Shown here one piece after another: positions 10,823-22,143 of a stretch of DNA of 64,000 bases. This DNA comes from Hofstenia miamia (Eukaryota > Xenacoelomorpha > Acoela): assembly GCA_004352715.1 (NCBI GenBank), contig SCFE01000080.1, positions 776,506 to 840,505 on the forward strand, read 5' to 3'. How positions within the stretch are numbered: the first letter of the stretch is position 1; each line of letters starts with the position of its first letter. Made by a program: the position numbers and the translations under genes. The notes beneath the pieces were generated by a model, which made no database searches, was not told where the DNA came from, and saw only the letters and a list, made by a program, of their open reading frames with translations.

Positions 10823-11029
10823 TGAATTTAACGTTTAAGCACGCTAATTTAAGTAAACGTCTTAGAGTTTAATGTGACCGAATGCTTTGATCTTCAGGAA
10901 GTAAATAATTAATTGTTTTTCAAATGCTATGTTCGTTCATAACGATTTAAAATCAAAACTAGCTATAATTGTTGTTTTTTTAATTGATCTTGAAAGAAGA
11001 TTTCTTAGAAAATTCAGTAATTTAACACT

Positions 11030-11165
11030 TCATGCATAAATATTTCTGATTTAGATGTCCGTTAATATGCTCCTTTATTATTGTTACAAAAAGGTGCTTT
11101 GTTTCCCCGACGTATGATTCTTCGCAATCTTCACATTTATAATTGAAAACAACAGAGGAAACTAA
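11030..11165 (-). pseudogene. Second GIY-YIG fragment of a Penelope-like element
   Basis: The minus strand encodes YKCEDCEESYVGETKH followed by IKEHINGHLN, the same Cys-x2-Cys...YVGET...EH pattern as at 10440, but diverged. This shows that two different Penelope-like 3' ends lie side by side. The counterpart in the right arm is 50055-50190. Confidence 0.7.
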
Positions 11166-11930
11166 ATTCTTTGAAATATGATCTTGACTTTGGAACATAT
11201 CTTATGTTCTATAAGATGTAAATATAGGAACGATCTTTGTCAATTTTAAATTTGTATTCAAAGTTATTTTCTTCTTTAAACTTTGAATTTGGTTACATAC
11301 ATAGGGAGCTTTAAGTATACATTGACGTTGAATTTATCAAGCTTTTCTATTTTATTGTCTTCATTGTTAATTTAATGTTATCATGATTTGTTGCATATTT
11401 AGTAATTGATGTTTCTTTGTTTGCTTGATGATTAGAGCCTTGCCTATTTTAGGATGTTGTGTTCTTAGCTGTATATAAATATTTATTTCTCTAGCTTGGT
11501 GTTCATGCAAAAATGTCATGTCAAAATACAAGGAACGAAGGGGGTGTAGCATTAGTGCTTCGATACCTTATCATAAAAAAATTTAATCTTGACAGCTTAT
11601 GCAGCTCTATGCAAGTCATAAGCAAAGTTTTCATATTAGTTGAAGTAAAGATAACTATTTGGATCTTACAAAAAAATTTTGGAGTTGAAAAATTTATAAT
11701 TTCAAGATGTTTGTGTTGGTAACAATTTTCTGTTTATCAAATGTATATGATAATATAAAATGCATGGTTATTACTGTTCTGTGACTATGGAATTGTTTAA
11801 ATATTTGCAAGAAATTAAAACGTGGGAATAGAAAGATAATCCAAAGCATATAGATCGAAGTTCAATTACTCCAACGTCAACAAAGAAAGAGTTCTAAAGA
11901 AACAAAATAACATAGTTCCTAAGACACGAA

Positions 11931-12086
11931 ATGAAATACAGTACAATTCTTGCATACTTAGTTGCTATCTTTTTGATGTCTTTCGTCTTGACTGCTGGTT
12001 TGGACGATGATATTCTTGAGGCGAATGCAAAGCGAAGCATGATGGAGAAAAGAGCACCTTATCCTGAGGGCACATGGGGTCCCTAG
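11931..12086 (+). CDS. Small secreted peptide precursor (51 aa), dibasic processing sites
   Basis: A complete 52-codon frame from ATG to TAG, too short for ordinary gene finding. Residues 1 to about 23 form a signal peptide: Lys2, then a hydrophobic core (ILAYLVAIFLMSFVL) ending in TAG. An acidic spacer follows (LDDDILEANA), then Lys-Arg, the tetrapeptide SMME, a second Lys-Arg, and the C-terminal peptide APYPEGTWGP. This layout of signal, acidic pro-part, KR sites and a short terminal peptide is that of neuropeptide or other regulatory peptide precursors cut by prohormone convertases. There is no Gly for amidation and no Cys. A TATA-like AATATAAAA lies about 175 bp upstream. I do not recognise the family. 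The second copy (49127-49282, minus) differs by one residue (Leu29 to Phe). Confidence 0.6.
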   Translation: MKYSTILAYLVAIFLMSFVLTAGLDDDILEANAKRSMMEKRAPYPEGTWGP

Positions 12087-13616
12087 TAATTACTAGGTGA
12101 ATTTGCTTCAAATTGAAATACAATTTTAGACTTATTGTTTAAATTAGTTTCATATCAATTTATATATTTATATATTGATGCAGCTGAGTATACTTGTGTT
12201 TATAGATATTAGTGCATTAACCATATTCCCACTAACAGTTTCTTTAAGGTAACAAACCGCTAAATGTCCAGATTTCTAATGAAATTTAATCAAAACCAAT
12301 TAGGAAATATAGAAATCCTGAGACATGAACGCATCAATCTTTAAATGTGCTCTCCATTTACATTGTGGTGTTTTTATATTTTAGGTATCTTAAGTAATTT
12401 ATGAGCTATGAGCATTTCAAGAAACCATCATATATTTTGAAAGTTTCCTAGTAGAAATAGGGTTAAGAACAATAGAATGATATTTACACATATTTTTGAA
12501 TATTACAATAATGCACACCAAAATTTTGACAAATTAAAAAGTTAACACCGAAACCTGTTTTGAATGATTCGATTACCTCCTCCATAGCAAGACTAAATTG
12601 TTCAAGATATAATTTTTATTACAATTGCTTGGTACACATGTTGCTTACCAAGATTTTAATTGTTATTATCATATCGAAAAATCCATCGATCAACTACATT
12701 ATTTACTATTGTATTTGTATCAAAGCTTAGGTGGCAGTATGTCTTGCTACTGAAATGTGTGATAAATAGTTGTACAATGGAATATTCTTAATTCTCTTAG
12801 GTATTAACAATGATGAACAGAAACAACTTCATGAAGCTGCACTTTCAGGAACTAAGATAGATATATTTGATCACAGCTTGATTCACATAATTATTCTTGA
12901 TATTTCTCGAACCTCTGTAGGAAATCAGAAATAATGTAACTCATAACTAACATAACCCACATCTTGAATCAAAATGGAAAAACTTGAAGAATGAGCTTTT
13001 TGAAAAAACGCTTTTGCGAAATGTTTGCTAACATCACTCATATTTCACTTTGTTCACTTAGTCATGATACCAGGGGCGGATACCGAAATAAAATGCTAAG
13101 TGCATAATTGTATAATAGAAAGGGAACAAACTATTGATTTTTCGATTTTTAAAATTCATCACTATGAACGGACTTCATCACAATCTACTGACTCTAAAAA
13201 TGGAAACAGAATTTGTACAATTTTTCAATATTTTTTCAAATTTCAAATAACGATTTAATAATAGCAAGATTTTTTTAGATTTTTACATTGTGCACTACAA
13301 AATAGACCAATCGCATAAAATTAAAAAAATTTCAAAATTTTCACCTAATGGAATGAATCTGTGCATAGTCTCAAATTCCATCAATATTGTTAAATATGTT
13401 GATAAAATTCAAGAAAATCAACAAATTCAAAAATGTAAAGTTTTTGCTAAAATTAAAAAATTATGCTGACTCTTGATATATCATACAAATGTGTATTTAA
13501 ATTTTTGGAGTAGGTGCATGGTGTTGAGTTTGAATACAAAAAATGTGACCAACCCTTTGATTATCGGCAAATGGGGTAAGTAGGAACAATATAAAAACAT
13601 TATTTAACTATTACTC
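12087..13616. other. Rest of left arm, no firm gene
   Basis: Noncoding by inspection. After TCTTAG at about 12801, an open stretch reads NNDEQKQLHEAALSGTKIDI and continues to a stop at about 12934. It is kept in both arms and could be a terminal exon, but nothing else supports it. Confidence 0.35.
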
Positions 13617-13639
13617 ATGCCATGCTTCATATTTAACAT

Positions 13640-13832
13640 AGTTCTTTTGCTTATTATTAAACGCTATAAGTTTATGTGCTATAAATACAATTATGAACAA
13701 TACAATATTTCTTACATCGGGGAAACTAAGCTCCATTTCGTAACTAGGATCAATGAACATCCATCAGGTCATCAAATGGCAGAAATATATATATGCATCA
13801 ACATCATGCTAAAAAGAACAATTTTAATATAA
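13640..13832 (+). pseudogene. Third GIY-YIG fragment, just outside the left arm
   Basis: The plus strand reads NISYIGETKLHFVTRINEHP and then SGHQMAEIY, a Penelope-like GIY-YIG core with YIGET and R-I-x-EH. It starts where the visible inverted match ends, because the other arm runs into N there. It is a truncated relic. Confidence 0.65.
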
Positions 13833-14040
13833 TAATGACGACACCCATACGAAGGTTGCAGAAATTTTAATAACAAAGATGAATTATTGAACCAGCAACA
13901 AAGTAATATAAGCATAAGTACATGAAAATTTAAACATCATTATATTTTAGTGCAGTATATTGTAAATATTATTCCCACAAATTCTTTATTCTGATGATGA
14001 TTTATTCTAATCTAAGCCGGTCAACATTAAATTTGGCACA

Positions 14041-14047
<7 letters not shown>

Positions 14048-14074
<27 letters not shown>
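14048..14074. repeat. (TA)n microsatellite
   Basis: About 13 uninterrupted TA units. Confidence 0.95.
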
Positions 14075-14077
<3 letters not shown>

Positions 14078-14301
14078 AAATTTTTAGAAAATTCTTGAAA
14101 ACGAAATATTGCTATTTTTATTTAAATATAATCTCAGGATCTATAGTACACATTACAGTGGAAAAGTTCAATGAAATACATTTAAAACAAATAGTAGATC
14201 TTTGAAAAAAACTTAAGAATCCTATTCACTGCATTTGACGTACTAAGGAATTGCCTTTTTAATTTTCATTGTACAATTTTAACGAAAATTTCTTATTTTA
14301 G

Positions 14302-14396
14302 AGGGGCCCGTGCATCCTCTGTATCCTCCTTTGCAAGATGCATATTCAAGGCATAAAATAGTGATGAAGTGGATTGGTTCGAACTTACTAACAGAG
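14302..14396 (+). CDS. Candidate orphan exon
   Basis: A TTATTTTAG acceptor-like sequence precedes an open stretch coding for EGPVHPLYPPLQDAYSRH and then KIVMKWIGSNLLTE, ending at a GTATGT donor-like site. Base composition is more balanced than nearby. No partner exon or family is recognised, so a real gene is uncertain. Confidence 0.25.
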
Positions 14397-14938
14397 TATG
14401 TAGTTTGCTAAGTTTTCATATATCTTTGTCTTGTTTCAACTGCTAGTCTGCAGGAATCCGTTTCGACTTCATTCTCTACTACAATGATGATTTTGGATGC
14501 TTACTTAGACTTTGGTATCATATCTTCTTAATCGTTTAATTCACCTATAGTATCATAGGCATTCTTTGCTTCTAAGCAAAATGAAAAACTGCGCATTGTT
14601 ATTAATTATACGTACCTTATTCCTTTTTGCATCACCATTAATTTTGATTTGCCTTTATTTTCAAGATTTGCTCAAAGATATCAGCCACTGCTGGATTACG
14701 TTTTAGTGCAAATTGAATTATTAAAATCAGCTTTTTATCATTTGTATGTAGAAGAAAAGGACAAATATAAAACTACTTTATAGTTGACGATTTTGGAATA
14801 TATTTTTTCAATAAACATCGATGGGATATCTTATAGCATTGCTCTTACCTATTCTTTCCATAAACCGATACGCCCTTATTTATCATTTAACTGGGCAGGC
14901 ATAGGCATTATATTAATGGTTTATGATGCTAAATACTA

Positions 14939-15817
14939 AGTTGTCCCAGAAGTCTTTTCGCATAAAGAAATATAAAACCTAATTATTACTTTATGCAATG
15001 CCTCTTCTTTAACTGCAAGCATGCTATATAGAGAAAGAGAGTTTGAAATAATATGTGTCGAATTCTCATTGGCTTCCTTATTTAATGTTTTATTATGAGC
15101 TTTACATTGCCTGCGTAATTTTATTTTTACACAAAATGGAATCCTACAGAATGTATGGGGTGATAGAGCACCCGTCATTAAAGCATTGCAAATTTGGGTA
15201 AAATCATTTACAGAGGAGACATGCACATCCTTTGTTGACACTCATCTCACTGGTCCACCTAGAACATCAACAACAAATGAACAGAAAGCAGCAATTAATT
15301 AAGGAAACATTTCTAGAGGATCCACATCTGTTCATTCGCCAACTATGCTTACGGACACAACATCTGCAGTGACACATTTATGGCTTTTCTGGAGTGATGT
15401 CGCGAGCTGTGGAGGAAAAGGCGCGTTAATCCTATTAAATTTGGGAGTCTGACACTGCAAATTGACAACGCCCCTGCACACTCAGCAAAAACTACCGTCG
15501 CATAATTGGATGGCACAAAGGTGAACTTACTCACCTGATTTTAATTTTTGCGATCGTTTCTTATTTCGCACTATGAAGCATAAATGGGGTTATGAACACG
15601 ATAGATTTAATTCACCAGCAGAAGTAGAGACAGCCGCTACGCAGTTTATGCAGAACTTAGATAAAGAAGTATGGCACCATGAGGTTGAAAAGTTAGCTTA
15701 AAATTGCAAACATATTATAACACTAAATGGTAATTAGATTGAATGTGAAAAGTATACTTGCATAATATATTTCTTTTTGCACCTTTTTCTATATGCGAAA
15801 AGACTTCTGGGACAACC
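14939..15817 (+). mobile_element. mariner-like element with 26-bp terminal inverted repeats
   Basis: The left end (AGTTGTCCCAGAAGTC...) and the complement of the right end (GGTTGTCCCAGAAGTC...) match over 26 bp except for the first base. TA dinucleotides flank both ends (14937-14938 and 15818-15819), as Tc1/mariner elements require. The 879-bp length is shorter than the usual 1.3 kb, so it is internally deleted. Confidence 0.9.
15130..15701 (+). pseudogene. mariner transposase, degraded
   Basis: Mariner transposases cut and paste the element through a DD34D catalytic triad. Visible pieces are a basal helix-turn-helix-like part (VWGDRAPVIKALQIWVKSF), LQIDNAPAHSAKTT with the second catalytic Asp, and SPDFNFCDRFLF with the third Asp. 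The closing segment (KHKWGYEHDRFNSPAEVE, ending EVEKLA and TAA) is typical. Pieces lie in different frames and the first catalytic region is missing, so it cannot be active. Confidence 0.8.
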
Positions 15818-15819
15818 TA

Positions 15820-17299
15820 GTATACACACAATGTAAGAGAATATGTTATTGCAGGTGTGGAAATACCCTTTCGTGAGGACTTGTAGCACTACCTTCCTTG
15901 GTTTTCAATTAGGAATTCCAAGTCCGATTATATCGTTAATAAAAGAACTTTTCCTTGGAAAACTTGGTGTTTGTATGACCTCTAATTGAAAAATACCAGC
16001 GTCCACGTAGGCAAAATTTCTCTCGGTACCAGAATTTTCGAGGCTTTGGGTAAAAATTTTAATTATGAGTAAAGTCCACATACATATGCGCATTGCATTT
16101 GCTCTACATGCAATAAACTTATCAAAGATATAGGATATTCAATTTTTTTTAATGTCTTATTCACATAAACTTTTATTTTGAATACACTTGTTTTGATACA
16201 TTAATGCTTAATTCTTTGTATTTCGCTAGAAATAACATAGTTCTGTTTTGTAATGAATGAGCAGATCGTGGACGTAAAGAATTCGTTTTACAGCAATTAT
16301 TCAAAATGGAGGCAGTTTGATCTTATGATTCATGCGCTAATGACCTAAACAAGGACATTTACAAAATGCTTGGCAAGAAAATGAAAAACATGGACGAATG
16401 TATCAACTCACCATCTCAGAATATAACTAAAAACTTTAGAAAGCCAGCGTCTCAGGATGATTATACACATTCAGTTAAATCCACTAATCGGAAGAAAACA
16501 AAATTGATTTGTTCAAATATGTGTTGTGCCATAGTTCAAATTGCAAGTTTTTTATAAGCTTTACAACGAATTGAAATAGTGCGATTTAATCAATAAGGCT
16601 TAGTCAGCAATAAATCATCATATATAGTTTTGAAGATTAATAGGTGTTGGTGTAAATTCTACCCTTGTAATAAAATGTTTGAAAATCCTGGAAAATGTCT
16701 TAAGAGATCAACGACATAATAAGTAATAGTCAAATGTCTGACACAACCATCCCAAAAAAGTTAGATTTTAGGTGATAATAAAACGTCATAATTTATTATT
16801 CGATTTTTTCACTAATGTATTAATATTGCGAAATTCATGCGCAAAAATTAAAGATAATATTCTGCCTGTGACTACAGCAGTTTTTTATGAAACTATGTCT
16901 ATGTTGTAATTTAACAATACCTCATTTGTGAAATATATGTAGTAATACAAATGTTTTAATATTGCAAATGATTAGAGTACGTAGAACTAAAAATAGTCAA
17001 AGCCTTTGTATTGGTAAAAACCCCCTGCAAATTTTTTAAGACCTGGAAATACAAATTATATATTACGGCAAATAAGATAATAAATACGTTAAGAGATCTT
17101 TCCAAATTCAAATATAATTTTATTTAGGTCAATCCATTATTATTGGAAAATGCTTATCAAAATTTGAGTTCAAATCAAACTGATTGTTCAAAGCCATTCT
17201 TGTACAATGCTTTTCACAGCTCCAAAAATTTTCAACAAAGAAAAAATTCTTACCGTACTATTAATGAAAATTTCATAATTATGTGGATCGATTTAAGTT
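15820..17299. other. Stretch without firm features
   Basis: One 63-codon plus-strand frame at 16366-16557 is rich in Lys, Asn and Ser. It has no recognisable domain and no clear splice sites. Nothing else was seen. Confidence 0.5.
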
Positions 17300-17440
17300 A
17301 TGTCAAGTTTTGCACATCCCGAAACATTTAAAAGCAAAAATGAGATGTATGTGCCTGAAAGACAGGGGTTGCGTGGATATTTTTCGAGGCATGAGCCATT
17401 CAGTGTCCCTTGGAACGAATACGCCAACACGCTCACCTGT
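17300..17440 (+). CDS. Candidate first exon, 47 codons
   Basis: ATG at 17300 opens MSSFAHPETFKSKNEMYVPE and then RQGLRGYFSRHEPFSVPWNE, and the exon would end at CACCT followed by GTAAGA, a good donor. G+C content is well above the neighbourhood and the residue composition is protein-like. A minus-strand frame overlaps. No homologue is recognised. Confidence 0.3.
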
Positions 17441-18671
17441 AAGACTTTGAGCATTCCGTGCCCACACGTATTTCCTAGGTCACGCCCGTCACATAAATTT
17501 ATATCTACATGCATTCATGTTGATTTCAGCAATAATATTTAAGAAAAACAGGACAGTATAGTGTTTAGGCAAAGATTTGGTAAATAAGAATGGGGCTTAA
17601 TCAACGTCAAACATGAAAAAAATACTTTGTATATATTGAAAACAAAGTAAATTGAAAATAGTGTTTAGCAAAACAAAGCTAAAATTTGAAATTCAATTAA
17701 GCTGAGCAATAATGTCGGATAATTCTATGTACTCTTCTAATTAATTGAATGCATATTTCGGATAACATACACAATTCAGATAATTGCATGCATATTTCGG
17801 ATATTTGCACTGGAAAAACTGTAGTTTGAGTATAGGAGGGTTGGTAGGTTCATAAACTTTTTACATCTTCTTGTGTTTTCATTGGCTATGTGGTTGAAAC
17901 AATATGATTTTTGGCTCTATCTGAAATATCACAACAGACCAATTCAATACAGGTGCATAAACACATTTAGAAGTTAATATTATATCAATTTTTTCTAAAC
18001 ATTTCTAAACTGCCGTTAACTAATAAATTCATTAATTAATATCAATAATTAAAAATATTTTTTTAGTTGTATACCAAGGCTTAAGAAGGTTTATGGGGCA
18101 TATTAATAAATGGAAAATTGTCATGCCTCATTTTGCTGTACCAACTTATCATATTTAAGCACTTGGAATCAATTCACTTACATAAAGGTTAAGTGTTAGA
18201 TTTTGATATCAAATTGATCATTTATTAGAAAGGTTGCAATATCATAAAATACTACTTCAATTTTGATGCGAAATTAAACAAACATTTAAACTTCATTATG
18301 TGTATATTAATACTAAACAAGCATGTCTAGTGCGATTTTATTTAGCAATTCGATCTACTAGATGGATTTGCAGTTCAATATTAATTGCATGTATTAATTT
18401 TTCAAACTCCAGCTTCAGTTGAAGAAGGAGTTGACAGGTCATTCACATCAAGCAATGTATATGTTTTAGATTTGTCCAAATAATGTAGTGAAGCAGCCTC
18501 ATGGCAGAAGTTATCTAAAGGCCTGAAAAGAGTTTACAAGAAAGCTAGCTTAAATTTACAAGTCTATCAGAAACTTTTCACATTGACTACATTTCTTCTA
18601 GAAAACTCCTATTTTCGTAAGATAGATTTTATTTCAGATGACTTAGAGATAAAGAATTTCCAGTCACTGTT
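17441..18671. other. AT-rich stretch without recognised features
   Basis: Contains two copies of a short motif around TGCATATTTCGGATA (17749 and 17787). No genes or transposon ends seen. Confidence 0.5.
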
Positions 18672-19248
18672 TTATATATATATATNNNNNNNNNNNNNNN
18701 NNNNNNNNNNNNNNNNNNNNNNNNNNNNNNNNNNNNNNNNNNNNNNNNNNNNNNNNNNNNNNNNNNNNNNNNNNNNNNNNNNNNNNNNNNNNNNNNNNNN
18801 NNNNNNNNNNNNNNNNNNNNNNNNNNNNNNNNNNNNNNNNNNNNNNNNNNNNNNNNNNNNNNNNNNNNNNNNNNNNNNNNNNNNNNNNNNNNNNNNNNNN
18901 NNNNNNNNNNNNNNNNNNNNNNNNNNNNNNNNNNNNNNNNNNNNNNNNNNNNNNNNNNNNNNNNNNNNNNNNNNNNNNNNNNNNNNNNNNNNNNNNNNNN
19001 NNNNNNNNNNNNNNNNNNNNNNNNNNNNNNNNNNNNNNNNNNNNNNNNNNNNNNNNNNNNNNNNNNNNNNNNNNNNNNNNNNNNNNNNNNNNNNNNNNNN
19101 NNNNNNNNNNNNNNNNNNNNNNNNNNNNNNNNNNNNNNNNNNNNNNNNNNNNNNNNNNNNNNNNNNTATATATATATAAATATATAGTATATATAGTATA
19201 CAAATAGTATGTATAGTATCTATAGTATATATATATATATATATATAT
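18672..19248. repeat. (TA)n microsatellite with 481-bp assembly gap
   Basis: TA runs border the N block 18686-19166, and a second imperfect TATAGTA-type repeat follows to 19248. Confidence 0.9.
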
Positions 19249-19677
19249 GCAGCATATGCATAATGCTTAACAAATTTTACAGGGATTTTTACACTATATG
19301 ATTTCAAAGATGTTGGTTGCAAGAGCTAAAAGGGATTGCTTCCAACAGTCTAATTGAAAAGTTTGGTCTTCAAAAATGATTACATTTCATTGAATAGCAT
19401 ACAATGCTTCTTCAAAGTTGGCATAATAGATGGCTTTGAAGTTAAGTGAGCTCTTCTACAAATATTTGTCTGAATTTGGCATTCTTCAAAACAACAGTAG
19501 TGAGCTCTCAGTCTCATTAATTTACATATTTCTGGTACTTGTTCAGTGGCATAGGCAGAAAATTTATGCTGTGCAGTATATATTAATAAATTCAATTGGA
19601 AATATCAGAATCCTAAACTTGATTATAAACTATTGGCCTCCTTGGGAGCAATACCTATACTACAATTTAGTGATGTT
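19249..19677. other. Short unique stretch before duplication
   Basis: Short open frames on both strands, none with a recognisable domain. Confidence 0.4.
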
Positions 19678-21166
19678 AATTTATGTTCTATAGATGGTGA
19701 TTGGCTTCAAGGTAAGTGAATAAAGATGATAAAAGTGAAGGCTTAGGGTTTTCAGTATCAAATTATCAAAAAATACTGAAATTTATTTATAAAATTATAT
19801 ATAAACTAAAATATTGTCCAATTTTAAGATGAATGAATATGTACATAATGGCAGCATATTTATTACTTCTAATTGACATTAGGCTACACTAAAGCCTATG
19901 ATAACATGAGGTGATTGTCTATAAGATGCTATGAAACCTATCATATTTTTGTGCATTGCTTAATCTGTTGGAGAAACTATTGAGCTTATGAAAAAATTAG
20001 AGCAATTGTTGCATTCTGTAACTAAAGCCATTTGCACATATTTTTTTCAAACCAAGAAATTTCAATTTTGCAAAAATTTTGTTCAAATTGCTACAACAAT
20101 TTAGGATATGGACACAAATTTGAGAATCCAGTTTAGCTAAATATTCAGTAGTTTGGATTTCTTTTTCAAAAACCTTGTAATTATGTAAACAAAACATTGA
20201 AATTTTCAACAGTATAGAATGCCAAATGGCTAAGTATCAATAACACTGGTGTAATGCATGCATGTTGACTGACTATTTTTGATGCATACAATTTGAAGCC
20301 CTCACAACCAAAGAAATTCTCAAATGAAAATTTCTAAGCTGCTTCTTGCATTTGTTGTTATATGCATGGCATTATTTGAATTATTGACAATGCACACAAA
20401 AATTTTATTGACTGAGATTTTTTTTTATTGTAGTAATCAATTCTGATTTTGAAATCTCCAATAGCAGATCATTATTAAAGGCAAGATAAGTTATTTGGAC
20501 TTCTGGTATTAAATATACTGCCAGTTAGAATTCAACAATATTTAAAACATATTTCTTTTGCTCCTGCATAGGTATTTCTTTGAAAACAACTAGTTTGCTT
20601 GAGGGGTTCCCCAGTGATGGGATTCAAAATTTTAAGAACAGGTTCTCTTTTGTATCATGCTTAGTAAAAATAGGTTTGCTCATTTTCTTCTAAACTAATT
20701 ATATTGTTGCATAAAGATTTTTAAACCCATTTAATTCTGTATTTTTTCGAATTTAAATATTAATCTTGTGGTATTATTTTAATTGTTAATTTGACAAAAT
20801 GACAAACAGTGCTATATTTTTAGTTTTAATTTTCTGCTAAATTAGTGTAGCAGAAGACCAAATTTGTACATGTAAGATATTTGTCCATATTTTTCTATTT
20901 TTTGATTTGGTTTACAAGACCAGTTTTATTTCAAGTAAACATGTGCCATTTGCATATTTATATTCTCTTCAGTTATTCTCAGTAAATTCATTTCTTACTT
21001 TTTATCTTGACTTTATATTTTATTAAAATTTAGGTGTTTCTAAATTTGTCTGTGTAGTTAAAGGACATCCAGCCATGGTACATCTTGCCTGGCATGTCAC
21101 TTTAACTTAGGTTAAGTGTATAGTTAGGGTTTTTGCTGTACTGCATTTCATTCTTAACTAAAATTA
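19678..21166 (+). repeat. Direct duplication, copy 2
   Basis: Partner of 6453-7735, in the same orientation 13.2 kb away. It shares the donor-like TTCAAG/GTAAGTG start. The insert at 20859-21090 is present only here. Confidence 0.8.
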
Positions 21167-21658
21167 ACCTTTATTGCAATCACCAAAATTGCATGAGTTG
21201 AGAGTTGCACTGAGTTTAGGTTTTTTAACTTAGCATGTAAGTTTCATTCACTGCGCCCAAGAGTTAGGGCTTCTTTATTCTTTATCCTAGTTGGGTTCTA
21301 GTCTTATACAACTCTGTCTTAAGGTTATTATTATCAGGTTGGCCAAGTGTGTCTACTCTTCCCTAACATGATCTCCTGTTTACTTTTAACTTCTATTAGG
21401 ATAGGGTATTATAGCAGCAGGAGTTAGTCATTAATTTGTAGCACCAGTAAATTAATCCTTCAACTTGAAACCCTCAATAGATAGGTTATTAAGATTGCTC
21501 ACTGACTTCATACTGATGCCACAATATTAATATATAATGCAACAATATGGTAATAAAAAATGTTGAGAAATCAAAATATCTTGCAATTGTTATAAGACAA
21601 CCAATTGACATTTGAAAGTCACATTAACAATATCTGGCTTAAACATTTTTAGAAAGAT
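21167..21658. other. No recognised features
   Basis: AT-rich, no supported frame. Confidence 0.5.
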
Positions 21659-22143
21659 CCCAGATAACAATTTTGGTTGTTTTTACATTGTTTATAGTTG
21701 TTTCATACTTTTGGTTGTTGCAGCAACCACTAACATCCTAATAACAACTTTAGTAATAAATAATCAGCAAGCAGATGCTTGTAAATAAAACTCATTTTAT
21801 TGTTTTTATTACTAGATCCTTTTATATAAAAAAGGATTTGCAAAACCTTTTTTGAAACTTTTAATTTGTGAAAAATTATAATATGCCAGAATTTTCAAAA
21901 TAATTTATTCATGAATATTTGGACACCTTGATATTGACTGTTAAATATCATAAGTTACAATTGAGCTGAAGAGATTTTTCATGACTTAAGAAATTACTAT
22001 TTCAAAATTGTGCTTAATTTTTTATTTTTAAATTTGTGTTAAATTTGGCAGATTTTTATGCTCACTGTTATCATTTATATACAAGACATTCATTTAAAGA
22101 TTTAACAATGTTTGTATTGAATATGCTTGATAGCATCTCAAAG
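21659..22143 (+). mobile_element. 5' half of a MITE starting CCCAGATAACAATTT
   Basis: Starts with the same terminal repeat and sequence as the MITE at 33535 and ends at CTTGATAGCATCTCAAAG, where the other copy resumes after its gap (34025, CTTGACAGTATCTCAAAG). The second half is missing, and family B sequence begins abruptly. Confidence 0.75.

Larger units (their letters stand above)
10356..13639 (+). repeat. Inverted duplication, left arm (3.3 kb)
   Basis: Reverse-complement match to 47633-50857 over the full length of that contig, with a few percent substitutions and small indels. It contains Penelope-like fragments, the peptide-precursor gene at 11931 and about 63 bp near 12739-12802 absent from the other arm. 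The translated Penelope reverse transcriptase piece and one 61-residue frame (11367-11552, minus) are identical in both arms. Confidence 0.9.
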
